DNA of 64,000 nt from Magnetococcales bacterium (GCA_015229045.1 JADGCJ010000001.1:1-64000), one strand, 5' to 3'; positions 25,001-33,838 are shown, numbered from the stretch's first letter. Notes: generated by a model from the letters alone, not told the origin. Numbers and translations: made by a program.

Positions 25001-25420
25001 CTTGATGCGCTCCTTTTCCAGGTCGAAGAGGTAGAGGGAAAAGAGGCCGTCCCAGGTGTGACCCGTGGCTCCGGCTGTCAGCAGACTCTTGCCATCCGGG
25101 GAGATGGCGACGCTGTAGAGGGATCCCTCGTTGCCGCTGCCGATGGGAACGCGCAGCGTCGAAAGGAGTCTGCCCTCGGGCAGTGACCAGACACGCACGG
25201 TTTTGTCGTCGGAGACCGTGGCGGCGAAGGTGCCTTGGCCATCGGTGGCCAGGCGATTGATCATCGCCGTGTGCATGCCGGTTTCGATGCGCAGAAAGGG
25301 CGTTTTGGGCGGGCCAGGCGGCGGAGAGGGGGGGGCAGCCAGGCCATCCATGCCGAAAGCCGGGGCCAGCAACGACACAAGCAGCCAACCAACAAGCCAA
25401 CGTCCACCCCGTTTGATCAT
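22097..25420 (-). CDS. WD40-like repeat protein with C-terminal caspase domain
   Basis: A 1107-residue exported protein. A signal peptide (LVGWLLVSLLAPAFG) leads. WD40-like blades fill about residues 45-550, e.g. FAATVSDDKTVRVWSLPEG and GSLATTSLDGHVRLYNAQG. A linker contains two 13-residue Lys/Pro repeats and four KDAPAS-type repeats (near 750-776). The C-terminal caspase domain (about 840-1100) has the catalytic His in YLAGHGVNYP and Cys in LILDTCHAGAV near 990. Similar propeller-caspase proteins occur in complex bacteria; substrates are unknown. It lies 15 bp upstream of the EF-hand caspase, so the two are probably co-expressed and may act together. Confidence 0.87.
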   Translation of the reverse strand: MIKRGGRWLVGWLLVSLLAPAFGMDGLAAPPSPPPGPPKTPFLRIETGMHTAMINRLATDGQGTFAATVSDDKTVRVWSLPEGRLLSTLRVPIGSGNEGSLYSVAISPDGKSLLTAGATGHTWDGLFSLYLFDLEKERIKGVLPNLKAPVFHMAYAPNGKTLALAESTFGLVLLDATGKGIGEDRAYEGAVHWVTFANNSGSLATTSLDGHVRLYNAQGQLITKRRFHPQDRPLAAAFSPDDTLLAVGSMDSPRVEVMSASDLKALYLPDVTGMREGNTSAVTWSQRADGVNLVAGGTAIDGQGNRLIRFWSQHGRGKSHDVAVSGDAINQVTAVPGGVLYATATPAWGLIGPDRQRLERQSVAADFRGIYKGRLAVADDGLVVEFGTRSKGTRPYRIDLQNGTLSLVTTPDTTLATPIMQRPPTEISGWEASNKPMLGKKPLALEGEEISRSLAILPNGKGFLLGADFYLRLFDTQGNELKKISVPAPVAGLVVNKGSTLAVAALLDGTLHWYSLKEASHLEELATFFMNSANERWVAWTPEGFFAHAYNGGQEMVGYHYNKGKTKSPLWVNFDQLYRKLYRQDLLNHKITGQATQEIQQAHAAIGDIDSLVTEKLPTVEPVAYCFATKDGGEEKCQDVSTNIVTRALSRSGTPPAAPAPDAVKPETQTPKEAIASKPGTQAPKEAVTKEALSILLPEGVREVRVRYQLSGKGTQEIGNTALILNSRNIEQDDKAATRGLSRAAEPTHARKDAPTGKDAPASKDAPASKDAPASKDSPLVIEKRVTLDPGKNILLLRVYDPSRAFFNNSRPLEFVAAPVATSRGGAIQAEKPRLFLLAAGVNLYKSVNVLRYAVADAKGFVDTVAQRKGSLFGDVMTTKLLPGGEVKFVPYTEKAHNILADEEVTRETLNKAFAVLANEVRKEDTVLIYLAGHGVNYPDANKNDQYYYVTQNVAGPEPEMVSKQGFGGQELVDKLVKVNKTTGRILLILDTCHAGAVALDRVMENIQHEIGMTLLAASSSTQEALDGYRKSGRDSGHGVFAYAILEGIQGSAAGSGGEAVDNIMLGQYVKRIVPKLVQETNPGHKQKPSFKTPGGELEEFPISAKP
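23094..23165. repeat. Four 18-bp tandem repeats in the WD40-caspase linker
   Basis: Units begin TTGCTGGCCGGGGCATCC at 23094, 23112 and 23130, with a variant at 23148. They encode the hexapeptide KDAPAS on the minus strand. Three units are identical, which suggests recent copy-number change. Confidence 0.85.
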
Positions 25421-25476
25421 GGGTTCATCTCCCGGCAGGCATCTTCAGTTTTTAATGTTTGAAAGACTGGGATGGC

Positions 25477-25596
25477 CCAGGAAGGGAATGATCCCTTCCT
25501 GGTGGGGCCTGGGGCGAGGCCCCAATAAAGTCTTTCATGCCAACATTTTTTTCCGAACAAAAAAACCACATGCTCCAAAGTGGATGCGGTTCAGGA
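25477..25596. repeat. Composite hairpin repeat, family E, full copy
   Basis: The parts follow the same order as at 4809-4956. A perfect 11-bp stem (CCAGGAAGGGA, loop ATGA) covers 25477-25502. A GGGGCGAGGCCCC hairpin and the AATAAAGTCTTTCATG tail follow. It ends near 25596 in AGTGGATGCGGTTCAGGAG. The end of the tail supplies the stop codon of the lipoprotein gene on the minus strand. Confidence 0.6.
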
Positions 25597-26742
25597 GTTC
25601 ATGCGCAAGGCATCGAGGCGGCAGAGATCTCCCGCAGCGGAACTCCAGGCAACGAGGAGGGTGTGCCCGGGCCCATACAGCCAGGATGACTCCGAGGAGA
25701 GGGTGAAACCCGTGCTGATGTTTTGCACGTAGTCATTCCCCATTTTTTCCGTAGGCGCCCATTTGCTTTGCGTCGACGTCAGAATTTTCTGGGCTTTTTT
25801 CTTTTCCGGGAGGAGGTTGGCGGTATCGCGGCTCTCCTCTTTGGCCTGTTTCTTGGCTACCTTTTTCTTGCTGGCTTCGCTCTTCTTTTTGGGCGCGGGT
25901 TTCGACTCGGTGGTTGTGTCTGCATCGGCATCCATATCGTCAGATTCGACTGCCTTGACCTCTTTTTTTCTGCTTGCTGGCGGGGGTGCGGATTTTTTCG
26001 GCTCGGGTGCATCGGCGTCGTCGCTGGGTTTTTCCAGTTCGGCGACGGCAAATTTGTACTCATCCATGCGTTTGTTCATGCCGGTGCGGACCCGGTCCCA
26101 AACCACGGCATCCTTGGCTGCCAGAATTTTCAGGGAGGCCATTTGCGATTCGGCTTCTGTTCTGGGTATTCTCTTCGTTTTCAAGTCGCTGCGAATCTTG
26201 TCGGCGGTCTGGGTGCGGCAGGAGATCAATTTTTTCAGGGCTTCCTGGGTTTTATCAATCTCTTTTCCATCCTTGATCATGTCGTTTTGCAGATCGAGGA
26301 CGGCCTGATCCTCGCCCTGCTGGACCTTGTTCATCCAGTAGCCGCCGAGTGCGCCCACAGCGGCTCCCGCAGCGGCCCCCATCAGGGCACTTTTCATGTC
26401 CCCTTTCAGCAGGGCACCCAGACCAGCCCCGGCTGCCGCGCCCATCAGGGCACCTTTCAGCATATCCTCGCCATAGTAGTCCCCGGTCGAATCCAGGGCG
26501 ACCAGATAGGGTCGACAGCTGTCTTTGCCATCATCCGGTCCAATTCTTTGGTCCTGGGTCGAGACACCCATGGCATTGATGGCCTGCCCTGTCGTCACGC
26601 AACCCGCCAATTGCAAACCGACAAAACTGACCAGCAAAAACGAAACCCCGGTACGACGGACCAGACTGCGACCCTTTGCGTTGTGGGAAGGCAAGGACGA
26701 TGTGTATCCTGACTGGCATGTGATCAAATCAGATGGGGACAT
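25591..26742 (-). CDS. Lipoprotein with glycine-zipper and Lys-rich C-terminal region
   Basis: A 383-residue outer-envelope protein. A signal peptide starts after about 30 residues and ends in the lipobox LAGC near residue 48. Two Ala/Gly-rich segments (ALMGAAAGAGLGALL and ALMGAAAGAAVGALGGYW, about 95-135) form glycine zippers of the kind that insert in membranes. A coiled-coil-like helix follows (to about 230), then a low-complexity Lys/Ala/Asp region and a short ordered end. AAGGAAT precedes the ATG at 26742. No enzyme is indicated. It is upstream of the two caspase genes in the same direction, with a 170-bp gap filled by a family E repeat. Confidence 0.78.
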   Translation of the reverse strand: MSPSDLITCQSGYTSSLPSHNAKGRSLVRRTGVSFLLVSFVGLQLAGCVTTGQAINAMGVSTQDQRIGPDDGKDSCRPYLVALDSTGDYYGEDMLKGALMGAAAGAGLGALLKGDMKSALMGAAAGAAVGALGGYWMNKVQQGEDQAVLDLQNDMIKDGKEIDKTQEALKKLISCRTQTADKIRSDLKTKRIPRTEAESQMASLKILAAKDAVVWDRVRTGMNKRMDEYKFAVAELEKPSDDADAPEPKKSAPPPASRKKEVKAVESDDMDADADTTTESKPAPKKKSEASKKKVAKKQAKEESRDTANLLPEKKKAQKILTSTQSKWAPTEKMGNDYVQNISTGFTLSSESSWLYGPGHTLLVAWSSAAGDLCRLDALRMNS

Positions 26743-26826
26743 TTTTTATTCCTTTTTATTCAGAAAGGTCATTCCGTCTGCCAAGGGTGGCACAGGAGTC
26801 ATTCGGCTGACAAACAAAAAAACAGG

Positions 26827-27945
26827 TTACGGAATTCCTGGCAGGGTGACAATGATGGATGTCAAACCGGGCTGGGTGCAATCCAGCTCGACGGAGCCAC
26901 GTTGTGTCCTGGCCGACAACCAGACGGAATATGTGCCGAGACCCGTGCCTCTTTTTTTGCCGGAGGTAACATATTTTTCAAAAAAACGCTCCCTGATGGC
27001 GTGGGGCACCTCTCCCGGATTGGTGATGCGGATGGTGCAGGCATCGCCGGTGGATGAGAGGGTCACGGTGATGACGCCCATGTCGGGAGATGCTTCAATG
27101 GCATTCAAAAATAGATTGGAAAACAAGGGGTGACAAAGCATCTTTTCGCCGACGACAATGAAAGGAGCCCCTCTGTCCGCGCCATCGGTACGTTTGATGG
27201 TGATCGTGACTCCCTTCGGTTTGGCGTGGCGGCTCATGTCATTGATCACCCGCTCCAGGATGAGCATCAGGTCGAATGTCTCCGGTTGCAACTGATAATT
27301 TCCCGTCTCGATTCTGACCAGATCCAGGGAGCGATTGATCATCTCCAGCATGGTATAGGCGCTTTTTTCGATCATGCGGACAATGGTGCGCTGCTCTTCT
27401 GTCAGGTTATCGTCGCCCATGAGCAGCACTTCGGGCAGACCGATGAGACCGGAGAGAGGCCCCTTGAGATCGTGGCGCGCCATTTGTTCAATGTCTTCGC
27501 GCATGCGCAGGGCGGTTTGCAGCTCCTCATTTTTTCTTTGCAAATCTTTTTGGGCTTTGTGCAGAGCGACGGCGTTGCCGACCCGTGCCAGCACGACCAG
27601 GGGATTGCTTGGCTTGCGAATGTAATCGACGGCGCCCAGCTCCAGGCCGATGGTCTCATCCGAGGTGCCATCCATGGCGGTCAGGAAGATGATGGGAATA
27701 TCCCTGGTGCCGACATCCTCCTTGAGGCGACGGCACACTTCATATCCGTCCATGCTGGGCATGACGATATCCAGCAGGATCAGGTCCAATCCGCCCAGGG
27801 CGGCAATTTTCAGGGCCAATTGACCACTGGTCGCCACCTTGAGGGTGAAGCGGGTACCCAGGATGCTCCTGATGATATCGATGCTTTCAGGTTGGTCATC
27901 CACGAGAAGGACAACACCTTCGCGGTCACGCATCTTTGTGTTCAT
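26827..27945 (-). CDS. Receiver-histidine kinase protein (REC-HisKA-HATPase)
   Basis: A 372-residue soluble protein. The N-terminal receiver has VVLLVDDQPESID and [18 protein letters not shown] short coiled coil leads to a HisKA-like helix with the phospho-His in MARHDLKGPLSGLIGLPE. The HATPase part has NLFLNAIEASP and GTGLGTYSVWLSA. Having a receiver at the input end means it is probably driven by another kinase, most simply the hybrid kinase encoded first in this operon. Its start overlaps the end of the HD-GYP gene by 20 bp; a second in-frame ATG at 27933 would still overlap by 8 bp. Confidence 0.88.
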   Translation of the reverse strand: MNTKMRDREGVVLLVDDQPESIDIIRSILGTRFTLKVATSGQLALKIAALGGLDLILLDIVMPSMDGYEVCRRLKEDVGTRDIPIIFLTAMDGTSDETIGLELGAVDYIRKPSNPLVVLARVGNAVALHKAQKDLQRKNEELQTALRMREDIEQMARHDLKGPLSGLIGLPEVLLMGDDNLTEEQRTIVRMIEKSAYTMLEMINRSLDLVRIETGNYQLQPETFDLMLILERVINDMSRHAKPKGVTITIKRTDGADRGAPFIVVGEKMLCHPLFSNLFLNAIEASPDMGVITVTLSSTGDACTIRITNPGEVPHAIRERFFEKYVTSGKKRGTGLGTYSVWLSARTQRGSVELDCTQPGLTSIIVTLPGIP

Positions 27946-28984
27946 CCATGATTTTCAGGAGTTCCGGTTTCAGGCTGATGAAGAGCGTCGCCAATTCCGG
28001 ATCGAAGTGCTGACCCGACTCCTTGCTGATCAGGGCCAACGCGTCATCCACCGACCAGGCCTTTTTGTAGGGGCGGATACAGGTCAGGGCATCAAACACA
28101 TCGGCGAGGGCGGTGATGCGTCCCTCCAGGGGGATCTTCTTGCCGCGCAGACCTTGGGGGTAGCCGCCGCCATTCCACTTCTCGTGATGGGTGTAGGCAA
28201 TGGTGCGGGCCATATTGAGCAGTCTGGATGGTTGATCGCCAATGATTCTGTAGCCGATGGTCGGATGGTTTTTGATGACGTCGAACTCTTCGGCCGTCAG
28301 TTTGCCCGGTTTCAGGAGTATCTGGTCAGGAATGCCAATCTTGCCAATATCGTGCATCATGGCCGCGTACATGATTTGTTCGGCTTCAGGTTCGCTCAGT
28401 CCGGCCTTGATGGCCAGGATTTTGGCGAAGCGGCTCATCCGGATGACATGCATGCCCGTTTCGTTGTCGCGAAACTCGGCGGCGCGGCCCAACTGGCGGA
28501 TGACCTCGATTTGGGTCTCTTCCAGCTCCATGGTACGCAGTTTCAACTGGGCTGTGCGCAAATCGACCTGATCGGCGAGCAGCTTTCTTTTGTCGCTGAA
28601 GGCCAGGTGCGTCTTGACGCGGGCCAGAACGATGGGCAGGCTCACCGGCTTGGTCAAATAATCCGCCGCACCGAGGGAAAAACCAAAGGCCTCATCCTCC
28701 ACATCCGACTTGGCCGTGACAAACAGGACGGGGATGTCGCTGGTGCGTTCATCCCGCTTGAGCAGGCGGCACACCTCGTGTCCATCCATGTCCGGCATCA
28801 TGACGTCCAGCAGAATCAGGTCGGGCGGCGAAGGGGAGAAGGCAATTTTCAGGGCAAGACGACCATTTGTGGCAATCTGGAGCCTGTAACCGGGACTCAG
28901 AATGCTCTTCAGAACGTCCAAATTCTCGGGTGTATCATCGACAATAAGTACCGTTTTACGTAAATCTTGTGCCTCTGCCATCAT
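27926..28984 (-). CDS. HD-GYP response regulator (cyclic-di-GMP phosphodiesterase, RpfG-like)
   Basis: A 352-residue response regulator. The receiver (about 8-125) has [13 protein letters not shown] and [17 protein letters not shown]. The HD-GYP domain (about 160-345) keeps all hallmarks: [27 protein letters not shown] and the GYP segment [16 protein letters not shown]. It should hydrolyse cyclic di-GMP upon phosphorylation. The ATG at 28984 overlaps the stop of the upstream hybrid kinase in an ATGA junction, so translation is coupled and the kinase is the likely phosphodonor. The next gene in turn overlaps its 3' end. Confidence 0.94.
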   Translation of the reverse strand: MMAEAQDLRKTVLIVDDTPENLDVLKSILSPGYRLQIATNGRLALKIAFSPSPPDLILLDVMMPDMDGHEVCRLLKRDERTSDIPVLFVTAKSDVEDEAFGFSLGAADYLTKPVSLPIVLARVKTHLAFSDKRKLLADQVDLRTAQLKLRTMELEETQIEVIRQLGRAAEFRDNETGMHVIRMSRFAKILAIKAGLSEPEAEQIMYAAMMHDIGKIGIPDQILLKPGKLTAEEFDVIKNHPTIGYRIIGDQPSRLLNMARTIAYTHHEKWNGGGYPQGLRGKKIPLEGRITALADVFDALTCIRPYKKAWSVDDALALISKESGQHFDPELATLFISLKPELLKIMDEHKDA

Positions 28985-31900
28985 GGTCTCTCTTCCAGGT
29001 CGATATCCAGCCTGGTCGCCCACTGCCGCAATTGGGACAGGCCACCTTCAAAGTCGTAATTTTCCAAAGATTTTTGCAATTCTGCCAGATGCACCCGCAT
29101 TTCAGGGGTCTGGATCAATTGACTGATGCGTTCGATGACGTTTTCCACCGAGGCGTCGTAGGCGAGCAGGAGTTTTTCAGCCTCGTGGAAATGACCAGCC
29201 AGAAGCTCTCTGTTCTCCCTGGGTTCTGTGTTGGATGACCCGCCCTTTGGGGAAGCCTCCGCATGGGGAGGAGTTGATTCGGGGTCGGGGAGGGCCGTTT
29301 GAATGGTGGAAAGAACCTGATCCAGTTCCCGGGTGGCTGTGTCCAATATCGATGATATTTCATGAGTTTCAGAGTTTTCTTTGATCTTTTTTTCAATCTC
29401 GGCGGCCATGCTTCCCAGGAGAGTGATTCCCAGGGTTCCGGCGACCCCTTTCAAGGTATGGGCTGCACGAGAGATGGCCTCCCGGTTGCCTTCACGCAGA
29501 TGGGTCACCATCTGGTGGCAGATATCGCCCTGATTGCGAATGAACTTACGCAAGACCTTGCGATAAAGTTCGACATGGCCCCCCATATTGCGCAGACCAA
29601 AACGGGTATCGATGCCTGGCAAATCGGGAACGGAGGCTGATTGGACGTAGTCAGGGGTCTTTGGAGATGCCTTTGCCTCGGATGGACTGGAACCGACGGG
29701 ATGTGCGGACGATACAGGCTGTTTGACCCGTTTGCCCAAGGCAGCAAACAAGGTATCGGGATCGATGGGTTTGGCAATATGGTCATTCATGCCGACTGCC
29801 AGGCACTTGCTTCGATCTTCGGCCATGGCATTGGCGGTCATGGCAATGATCGGCACGTCGGTGCAGGCAGTGGATTGACGGATCAGCCTGGTCGAGGTCA
29901 GACCATCCATGACAGGCATCTGGATGTCCATCAAAATGGCATCAAAGTCCATTCTTTGCGTCGCTTTCACAGCTTCCTCCCCATTTTCGGCCAGTGTAAC
30001 CCGAATACCGGCCTGTTCCAAGATCTCCAGCGCAATCTGCTGATTGATGTCATTGTCTTCGACCAGGAGGACGTGGGCACCTTTGAGATGGATGGGAATG
30101 GCGATGGTATCGGCGGCCTCATTGGTTGATGGTTGATGGAGGGGTGAAGGTCGCTCTTTTTTGGATTCGACGGGTGGTTTGTGCAGATGGATGTCAAAGA
30201 AAAACCGGCTGCCCACATTGGGTGAGCTTTCGGCGCGGATGGTTCCGCCCATCATTTCCACCAGACGTCGGCTGATGGCCAGTCCGAGGCCTGTTCCGCC
30301 ATATTTGCGGGTGGTGGAGGCGTCGGCCTGGAAGAAGTCCTGAAAAAGGTTGCGCAGTTGTTCATCGGTCAGGCCAATGCCGGTATCGTGCACGGCAAAC
30401 TCCAGGACAGCTGTGGTGTTTGTTTCGGTCAGCAGACGTGTCGATACGGACACACTGCCCTGATGAGTGAACTTGATGGCATTGCCCATCAGATTGGTCA
30501 GAATTTGTCCCAGACGAAACGGATCGCCGGCCAGGAGAGGAGGGATGTCCTCAGCCGTCTGGACACGCAACTCGATGTTGTTTTCCTGGCACTGGGAGAT
30601 GAACATGGATTCCAGATTGGCAAGCAACTCCCTGACAGAAAACGCCTCCTGTTCCATGGACATTTTTCCTGCCTCGATTTTGGAAAAGTCCAGGATGTCG
30701 TTGATCAGGTGCATGAGGGAGAAAGCGCTGGTTTTAACCTTTTTCAGATAGTCGGTTTGTTGCCGGGTGAGATTGGTTTTGAGACAGAGGTTGGTCAGAC
30801 CCATGACGGCGTTCATGGGGGTTCTGATTTCGTGGCTGATGTTGGCCAGAAAATCTCCTTTGGCCCGGCTGGCGGCTTCGGCCTCTTCCTTGGCCCGGAT
30901 CAGTGCCGCTTCCATCTCTTTGCGGGCGGTGATGTCACTCACCGTGCCCACCATGCGCAGGACGTGACCTTGCTCATCCCATTCGACAGCGGCTCCTTTG
31001 GAGTGGACCCACTTCACGCCGCCCACCAGGGGAATGATGCGAAACTCCAGGTCGTAGGCGTCGCTGTCGCCGTTGCGATAGCGCTCTCCTGCTTTCAGCA
31101 CCCAATCACGATCTTCGGGGTGAAGTCTGGAGACCCAATCTTCGCGCAGACGTTGCATGTGTTCTGGTGCAAAGCCGTAGATCCTGGCCTCGGTGGGATC
31201 GATCACCTGTTCACCCGTCGCAAAATTGATGTCCCATAACCCCAAATGGCCATTATGCAGGGCCATGGCCAGGCGATTGGCGTTTTTTTCCGCCTCTTCC
31301 TTGGTCCTGACAAGCTCCTTCTGGACGCTCTCCAGGGTCTCCAGGTACTTTTTGCGCTCGGTAATGTTGCGAATGACACCCACGGTACCCATGTAGCGAC
31401 GGGCCCGGTAATGGGTATCGTTGCCGATATCCCCGTAGATGCCCGAGCTGTTGATCTCGACATCCACCACCGGGTCGCTGAAGGAACGCAGCTCGGCAGA
31501 CTCCAGGGAGCTACCCGACTTTGTTTTGATCTGCACCTCCAGGGCGGTGGTCATTCTCTGGCCGGTGCGACGTTCGTTGAATACCTTGTGATTGTCAGGG
31601 TTGGGAACGCCAGGGGTGACCTTCTGCAACACCCCGTCCAGGGAGGAACGGCTGATATCGGGATTGTTGATGATCTGCGTGAAGTGTTTGCCGATCAGAT
31701 CGGACGGGTGGTAGCCAAGCATCTCTACCGATTTGTTTAAAAATGTAAAACAGCCATCCTCATCAATCTTGTAGACAATATCGGGCAGCATTTGGACCAG
31801 GCTTCTGAAACGCTCTTCCGAGGCGGCGAGTTGTTCCATGTTGCAGGTCAACTGTTCGTTGATCTCTTGCAGTCGTCTGTTGTTTTTCTCCAGCTCTTCA

Positions 31901-32274
31901 CGGGCCTGGCGCAGGGAGATATGGGTTTTGACACAGGCCTGGACATAGGCGGGGGTCATGGGTTTGAAAATAAAATCGACCCCTCCCAGTTGGAACCCCC
32001 TGGCCTCGTCCCTGGTATCGTCTTTGGCGGTGATGAATATGACGGGTATGGTCTGGGTGGCCTTGTTCGCTTTCAGTTGACGACACACTTCGTAGCCATC
32101 CATCCCCGGCATGACGATGTCGAGGAGGATCAAATCCGGTTGAGGATTCATCGAGGCCATCTCCAGGGCCATCCTGCCATGGCTGGCCGATTGGACGGTG
32201 TAATCCTTTTGCAGAGCGATGGTCAACAGATCCAGAATGTCGCTTGAGTCATCAACGATCAGGATGGAAGGCAT
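28981..32274 (-). CDS. Hybrid histidine kinase (REC-PAS-PAS-HisKA-HATPase-REC-Hpt)
   Basis: A 1097-residue cytoplasmic phosphorelay protein without TM segments. The first receiver (residues 1-120) has [20 protein letters not shown] domains cover about 150-320 and 335-455. HisKA carries [14 protein letters not shown] near 480, and HATPase has [12 protein letters not shown] and GTGLGLAIS. The second receiver has [14 protein letters not shown] near 778. The Hpt domain has [13 protein letters not shown] near 937. This is a BarA-like layout with an additional N-terminal receiver. It is the first gene of a three-gene overlapping operon with the HD-GYP and REC-kinase genes, so it probably controls cyclic-di-GMP breakdown. 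Confidence 0.93.
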   Translation of the reverse strand: MPSILIVDDSSDILDLLTIALQKDYTVQSASHGRMALEMASMNPQPDLILLDIVMPGMDGYEVCRQLKANKATQTIPVIFITAKDDTRDEARGFQLGGVDFIFKPMTPAYVQACVKTHISLRQAREELEKNNRRLQEINEQLTCNMEQLAASEERFRSLVQMLPDIVYKIDEDGCFTFLNKSVEMLGYHPSDLIGKHFTQIINNPDISRSSLDGVLQKVTPGVPNPDNHKVFNERRTGQRMTTALEVQIKTKSGSSLESAELRSFSDPVVDVEINSSGIYGDIGNDTHYRARRYMGTVGVIRNITERKKYLETLESVQKELVRTKEEAEKNANRLAMALHNGHLGLWDINFATGEQVIDPTEARIYGFAPEHMQRLREDWVSRLHPEDRDWVLKAGERYRNGDSDAYDLEFRIIPLVGGVKWVHSKGAAVEWDEQGHVLRMVGTVSDITARKEMEAALIRAKEEAEAASRAKGDFLANISHEIRTPMNAVMGLTNLCLKTNLTRQQTDYLKKVKTSAFSLMHLINDILDFSKIEAGKMSMEQEAFSVRELLANLESMFISQCQENNIELRVQTAEDIPPLLAGDPFRLGQILTNLMGNAIKFTHQGSVSVSTRLLTETNTTAVLEFAVHDTGIGLTDEQLRNLFQDFFQADASTTRKYGGTGLGLAISRRLVEMMGGTIRAESSPNVGSRFFFDIHLHKPPVESKKERPSPLHQPSTNEAADTIAIPIHLKGAHVLLVEDNDINQQIALEILEQAGIRVTLAENGEEAVKATQRMDFDAILMDIQMPVMDGLTSTRLIRQSTACTDVPIIAMTANAMAEDRSKCLAVGMNDHIAKPIDPDTLFAALGKRVKQPVSSAHPVGSSPSEAKASPKTPDYVQSASVPDLPGIDTRFGLRNMGGHVELYRKVLRKFIRNQGDICHQMVTHLREGNREAISRAAHTLKGVAGTLGITLLGSMAAEIEKKIKENSETHEISSILDTATRELDQVLSTIQTALPDPESTPPHAEASPKGGSSNTEPRENRELLAGHFHEAEKLLLAYDASVENVIERISQLIQTPEMRVHLAELQKSLENYDFEGGLSQLRQWATRLDIDLEERP

Positions 32275-32456
32275 GTCCGGGCAGCCTCTTGGAAGGAATA
32301 ACCGAGGGGTGTTCTGGAGGAGAAAAGCATGATCTTTAAATCAAACTTTGTCCACAGAGATCATGACATAAGAGCCGGCCTCAGTTCAAACTGTGCCGTT
32401 GCGAGGATCGGGGGTGGCTGATAGAATGACTCTGCGACTCTGTCCTGGACCTGTCC

Positions 32457-32478
32457 GGTCGCCAGCCCCCTGGACCCC
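32457..32478. repeat. Intergenic repeat, family G, right half, inverted
   Basis: On the minus strand this matches the right half of the 4759-4812 repeat (GGTCCAGGGGGCTGG, then GACC) with one base change. It lies between the divergent hybrid kinase and thioesterase genes. Confidence 0.5.
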
Positions 32479-32497
32479 CTTGACAAGCCCTTGCCCA

Positions 32498-32532
32498 TAA
32501 AAAAAGAGGGGCAGGGTGTCGAAAGATGCCCC
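32498..32532 (-). terminator. Possible minus-strand terminator hairpin
   Basis: Read on the minus strand, GGGGCA pairs with TGCCCC across a 13-base loop and is followed by a run of seven T with one C nearby. The stem is only 6 bp and no minus-strand gene ends close by. It might stop antisense read-through from the rRNA methyltransferase region. Confidence 0.3.
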
Positions 32533-32550
32533 TTTGTGAAAGGAAAAAAA

Positions 32551-33126
32551 TTGACCGACTCCCCCCCTCCCGAGCCGAACGATCCCCTCCACGATGAGAA
32601 TGGGCTGCGCGTGGGACAATGGATGCAGGCATCGGGTTTTCATCGCTTGTTGGGGATTCAGGTCGAGGCGGCCCGCTCCGGCTGGTGTCGAGCCTCCCTG
32701 GTGGTGACGGCGGACCTGCTGAATCCGTTTGGCATCACCCATGGAGGCGTCGTTTTTACCCTGGCGGAGTTTGCCTATGGCGTAGCCGGTAACGCCAGCG
32801 GGGAGACCGCTGTCGGGCTGATGACCAGCATGACCTTCCCGGCCTCCAGCCGCGAAGGGGATCGCCTGACCGCCGAGGCGCGGGAGATGGCGACCGGCTC
32901 GCGTACCCGCCACTTTCAGGTGGAGGTGCGCCGCACGGATGGGCAGGTGATCGGGCTGTTCACGGGGGTGTTGTTTCGCCGAGGGGATCCCCTCTCCCAA
33001 TGGATGACCGATGCCAAACCCATGCCCATGCCCGACATCGCGCCGATTGCCACGGAATCAGGCCAGCCTGCGCTTGGGCCGGAGAGCGAACCGCCCTCGG
33101 TGGAGGCCACCAGACCGCCCCTGTGA
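32551..33126 (+). CDS. PaaI-family hotdog-fold thioesterase
   Basis: A 191-residue protein. The hotdog core is at about residues 20-150: LLGIQVEAARSGWCRASLVV, then LNPFGITHGGVVFTLAEFAY, whose HGG motif is the usual active-site signature, then MTSMTFPASSREGDRLTAEA. PaaI-type enzymes hydrolyse aromatic or acyl-CoA thioesters. The C-terminal 40 residues are a Pro-rich tail beyond the normal family length. The TTG at 32551 has AAAGGA at a good distance; an in-frame TTG at 32491 lies within a hairpin and lacks one. It precedes the A1408-type methyltransferase gene by 22 bp. Confidence 0.82.
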   Translation: MTDSPPPEPNDPLHDENGLRVGQWMQASGFHRLLGIQVEAARSGWCRASLVVTADLLNPFGITHGGVVFTLAEFAYGVAGNASGETAVGLMTSMTFPASSREGDRLTAEAREMATGSRTRHFQVEVRRTDGQVIGLFTGVLFRRGDPLSQWMTDAKPMPMPDIAPIATESGQPALGPESEPPSVEATRPPL

Positions 33127-33148
33127 GAGGTCAAAAAAAGGGGGGGGC

Positions 33149-33838
33149 ATGCCTGTCTCGTGCGATTCGCCGGAGCTGATGCGTGTTCTGTGGCCGGGAC
33201 GGGAGGCGTCACTGCCGCTTGAAGAGGTGGTTGCCGGTTTGCGCGGTTATGCCAGAGTGGCCATGGATCTTGGCTGCGGCGATGCCCGTTTTGTCCTGGC
33301 CCGGGCACGTCTCGATCCCGAAACCCTGTTTGTCGGCGTCGATCTGGTCGCGGAGAACATGGGCAGGGTTGCCAGTCGGGCGGCGCGCAAGCCGACTCGG
33401 GGTGGGGCGCCCAATCTGATGCTGTGGGTGGCCGATGCCCTCGCCTTGCCGCTCTCCCTGGCCCAGAGCGCAGACCAGGTGACCGTGAACTGTCCCTGGG
33501 GTGCCTTGTTGCGGGGCGTCGTCGAGGGGGATCCCCAGGTGCTGGCCCGCATGGCCATGCCCCTGAAGCCGCAGGGGCGTTTGTTGATCCGGCTCAATCT
33601 GCACACCTTCCAGGAGGAGGCGCTGCGCGAACGGCTGCTGTTGCCCGCACTGGAGACGGAGGGTCCGGATGCCCGTCTGTTGACCGGCTTCCGGCAGGCG
33701 GGTTTGGAGGTGGTGCGCTGGGATCTGTCAGGGAGTACGGATCCGGCTGTCCGAACCACCTGGGGGCAACGTCTCGGTCGAGGCAGCCGTCGGGAGATCC
33801 TCACCATCGAACTCTGTTTCCAGGCCGACATCGGCTGA
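33149..33838 (+). CDS. NpmA/KamB-like 16S rRNA (adenine-1408-N1)-methyltransferase
   Basis: A 229-residue class I methyltransferase. Motif I is VAMDLGCGDARFVLARA, followed by TLFVGVDLVAENM. Family-specific stretches match NpmA as I remember it: RKPTRGGAPN, VNCPWGALLRGVV with the conserved Trp that stacks on the flipped A1408, and TTWGQRLGRGSRREIL with the second conserved Trp in its WGQRL segment. This family methylates N1 of A1408 in helix 44 and gives resistance to many aminoglycosides. Here it may be a housekeeping or self-protection enzyme. The start at 33149 follows a G-rich tract; the frame extends to 33011 but those residues are Arg/Pro-rich. Its last 111 bp overlap the convergent RsmI gene. 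Confidence 0.83.
   Translation: MPVSCDSPELMRVLWPGREASLPLEEVVAGLRGYARVAMDLGCGDARFVLARARLDPETLFVGVDLVAENMGRVASRAARKPTRGGAPNLMLWVADALALPLSLAQSADQVTVNCPWGALLRGVVEGDPQVLARMAMPLKPQGRLLIRLNLHTFQEEALRERLLLPALETEGPDARLLTGFRQAGLEVVRWDLSGSTDPAVRTTWGQRLGRGSRREILTIELCFQADIG

Noticed and set aside
20297..26742. A known caspase-linked antiphage system with gasdermin
   Set aside because: The lipoprotein has glycine zippers but no gasdermin-like fold can be claimed, and the caspases are exported, unlike cytoplasmic defence caspases.
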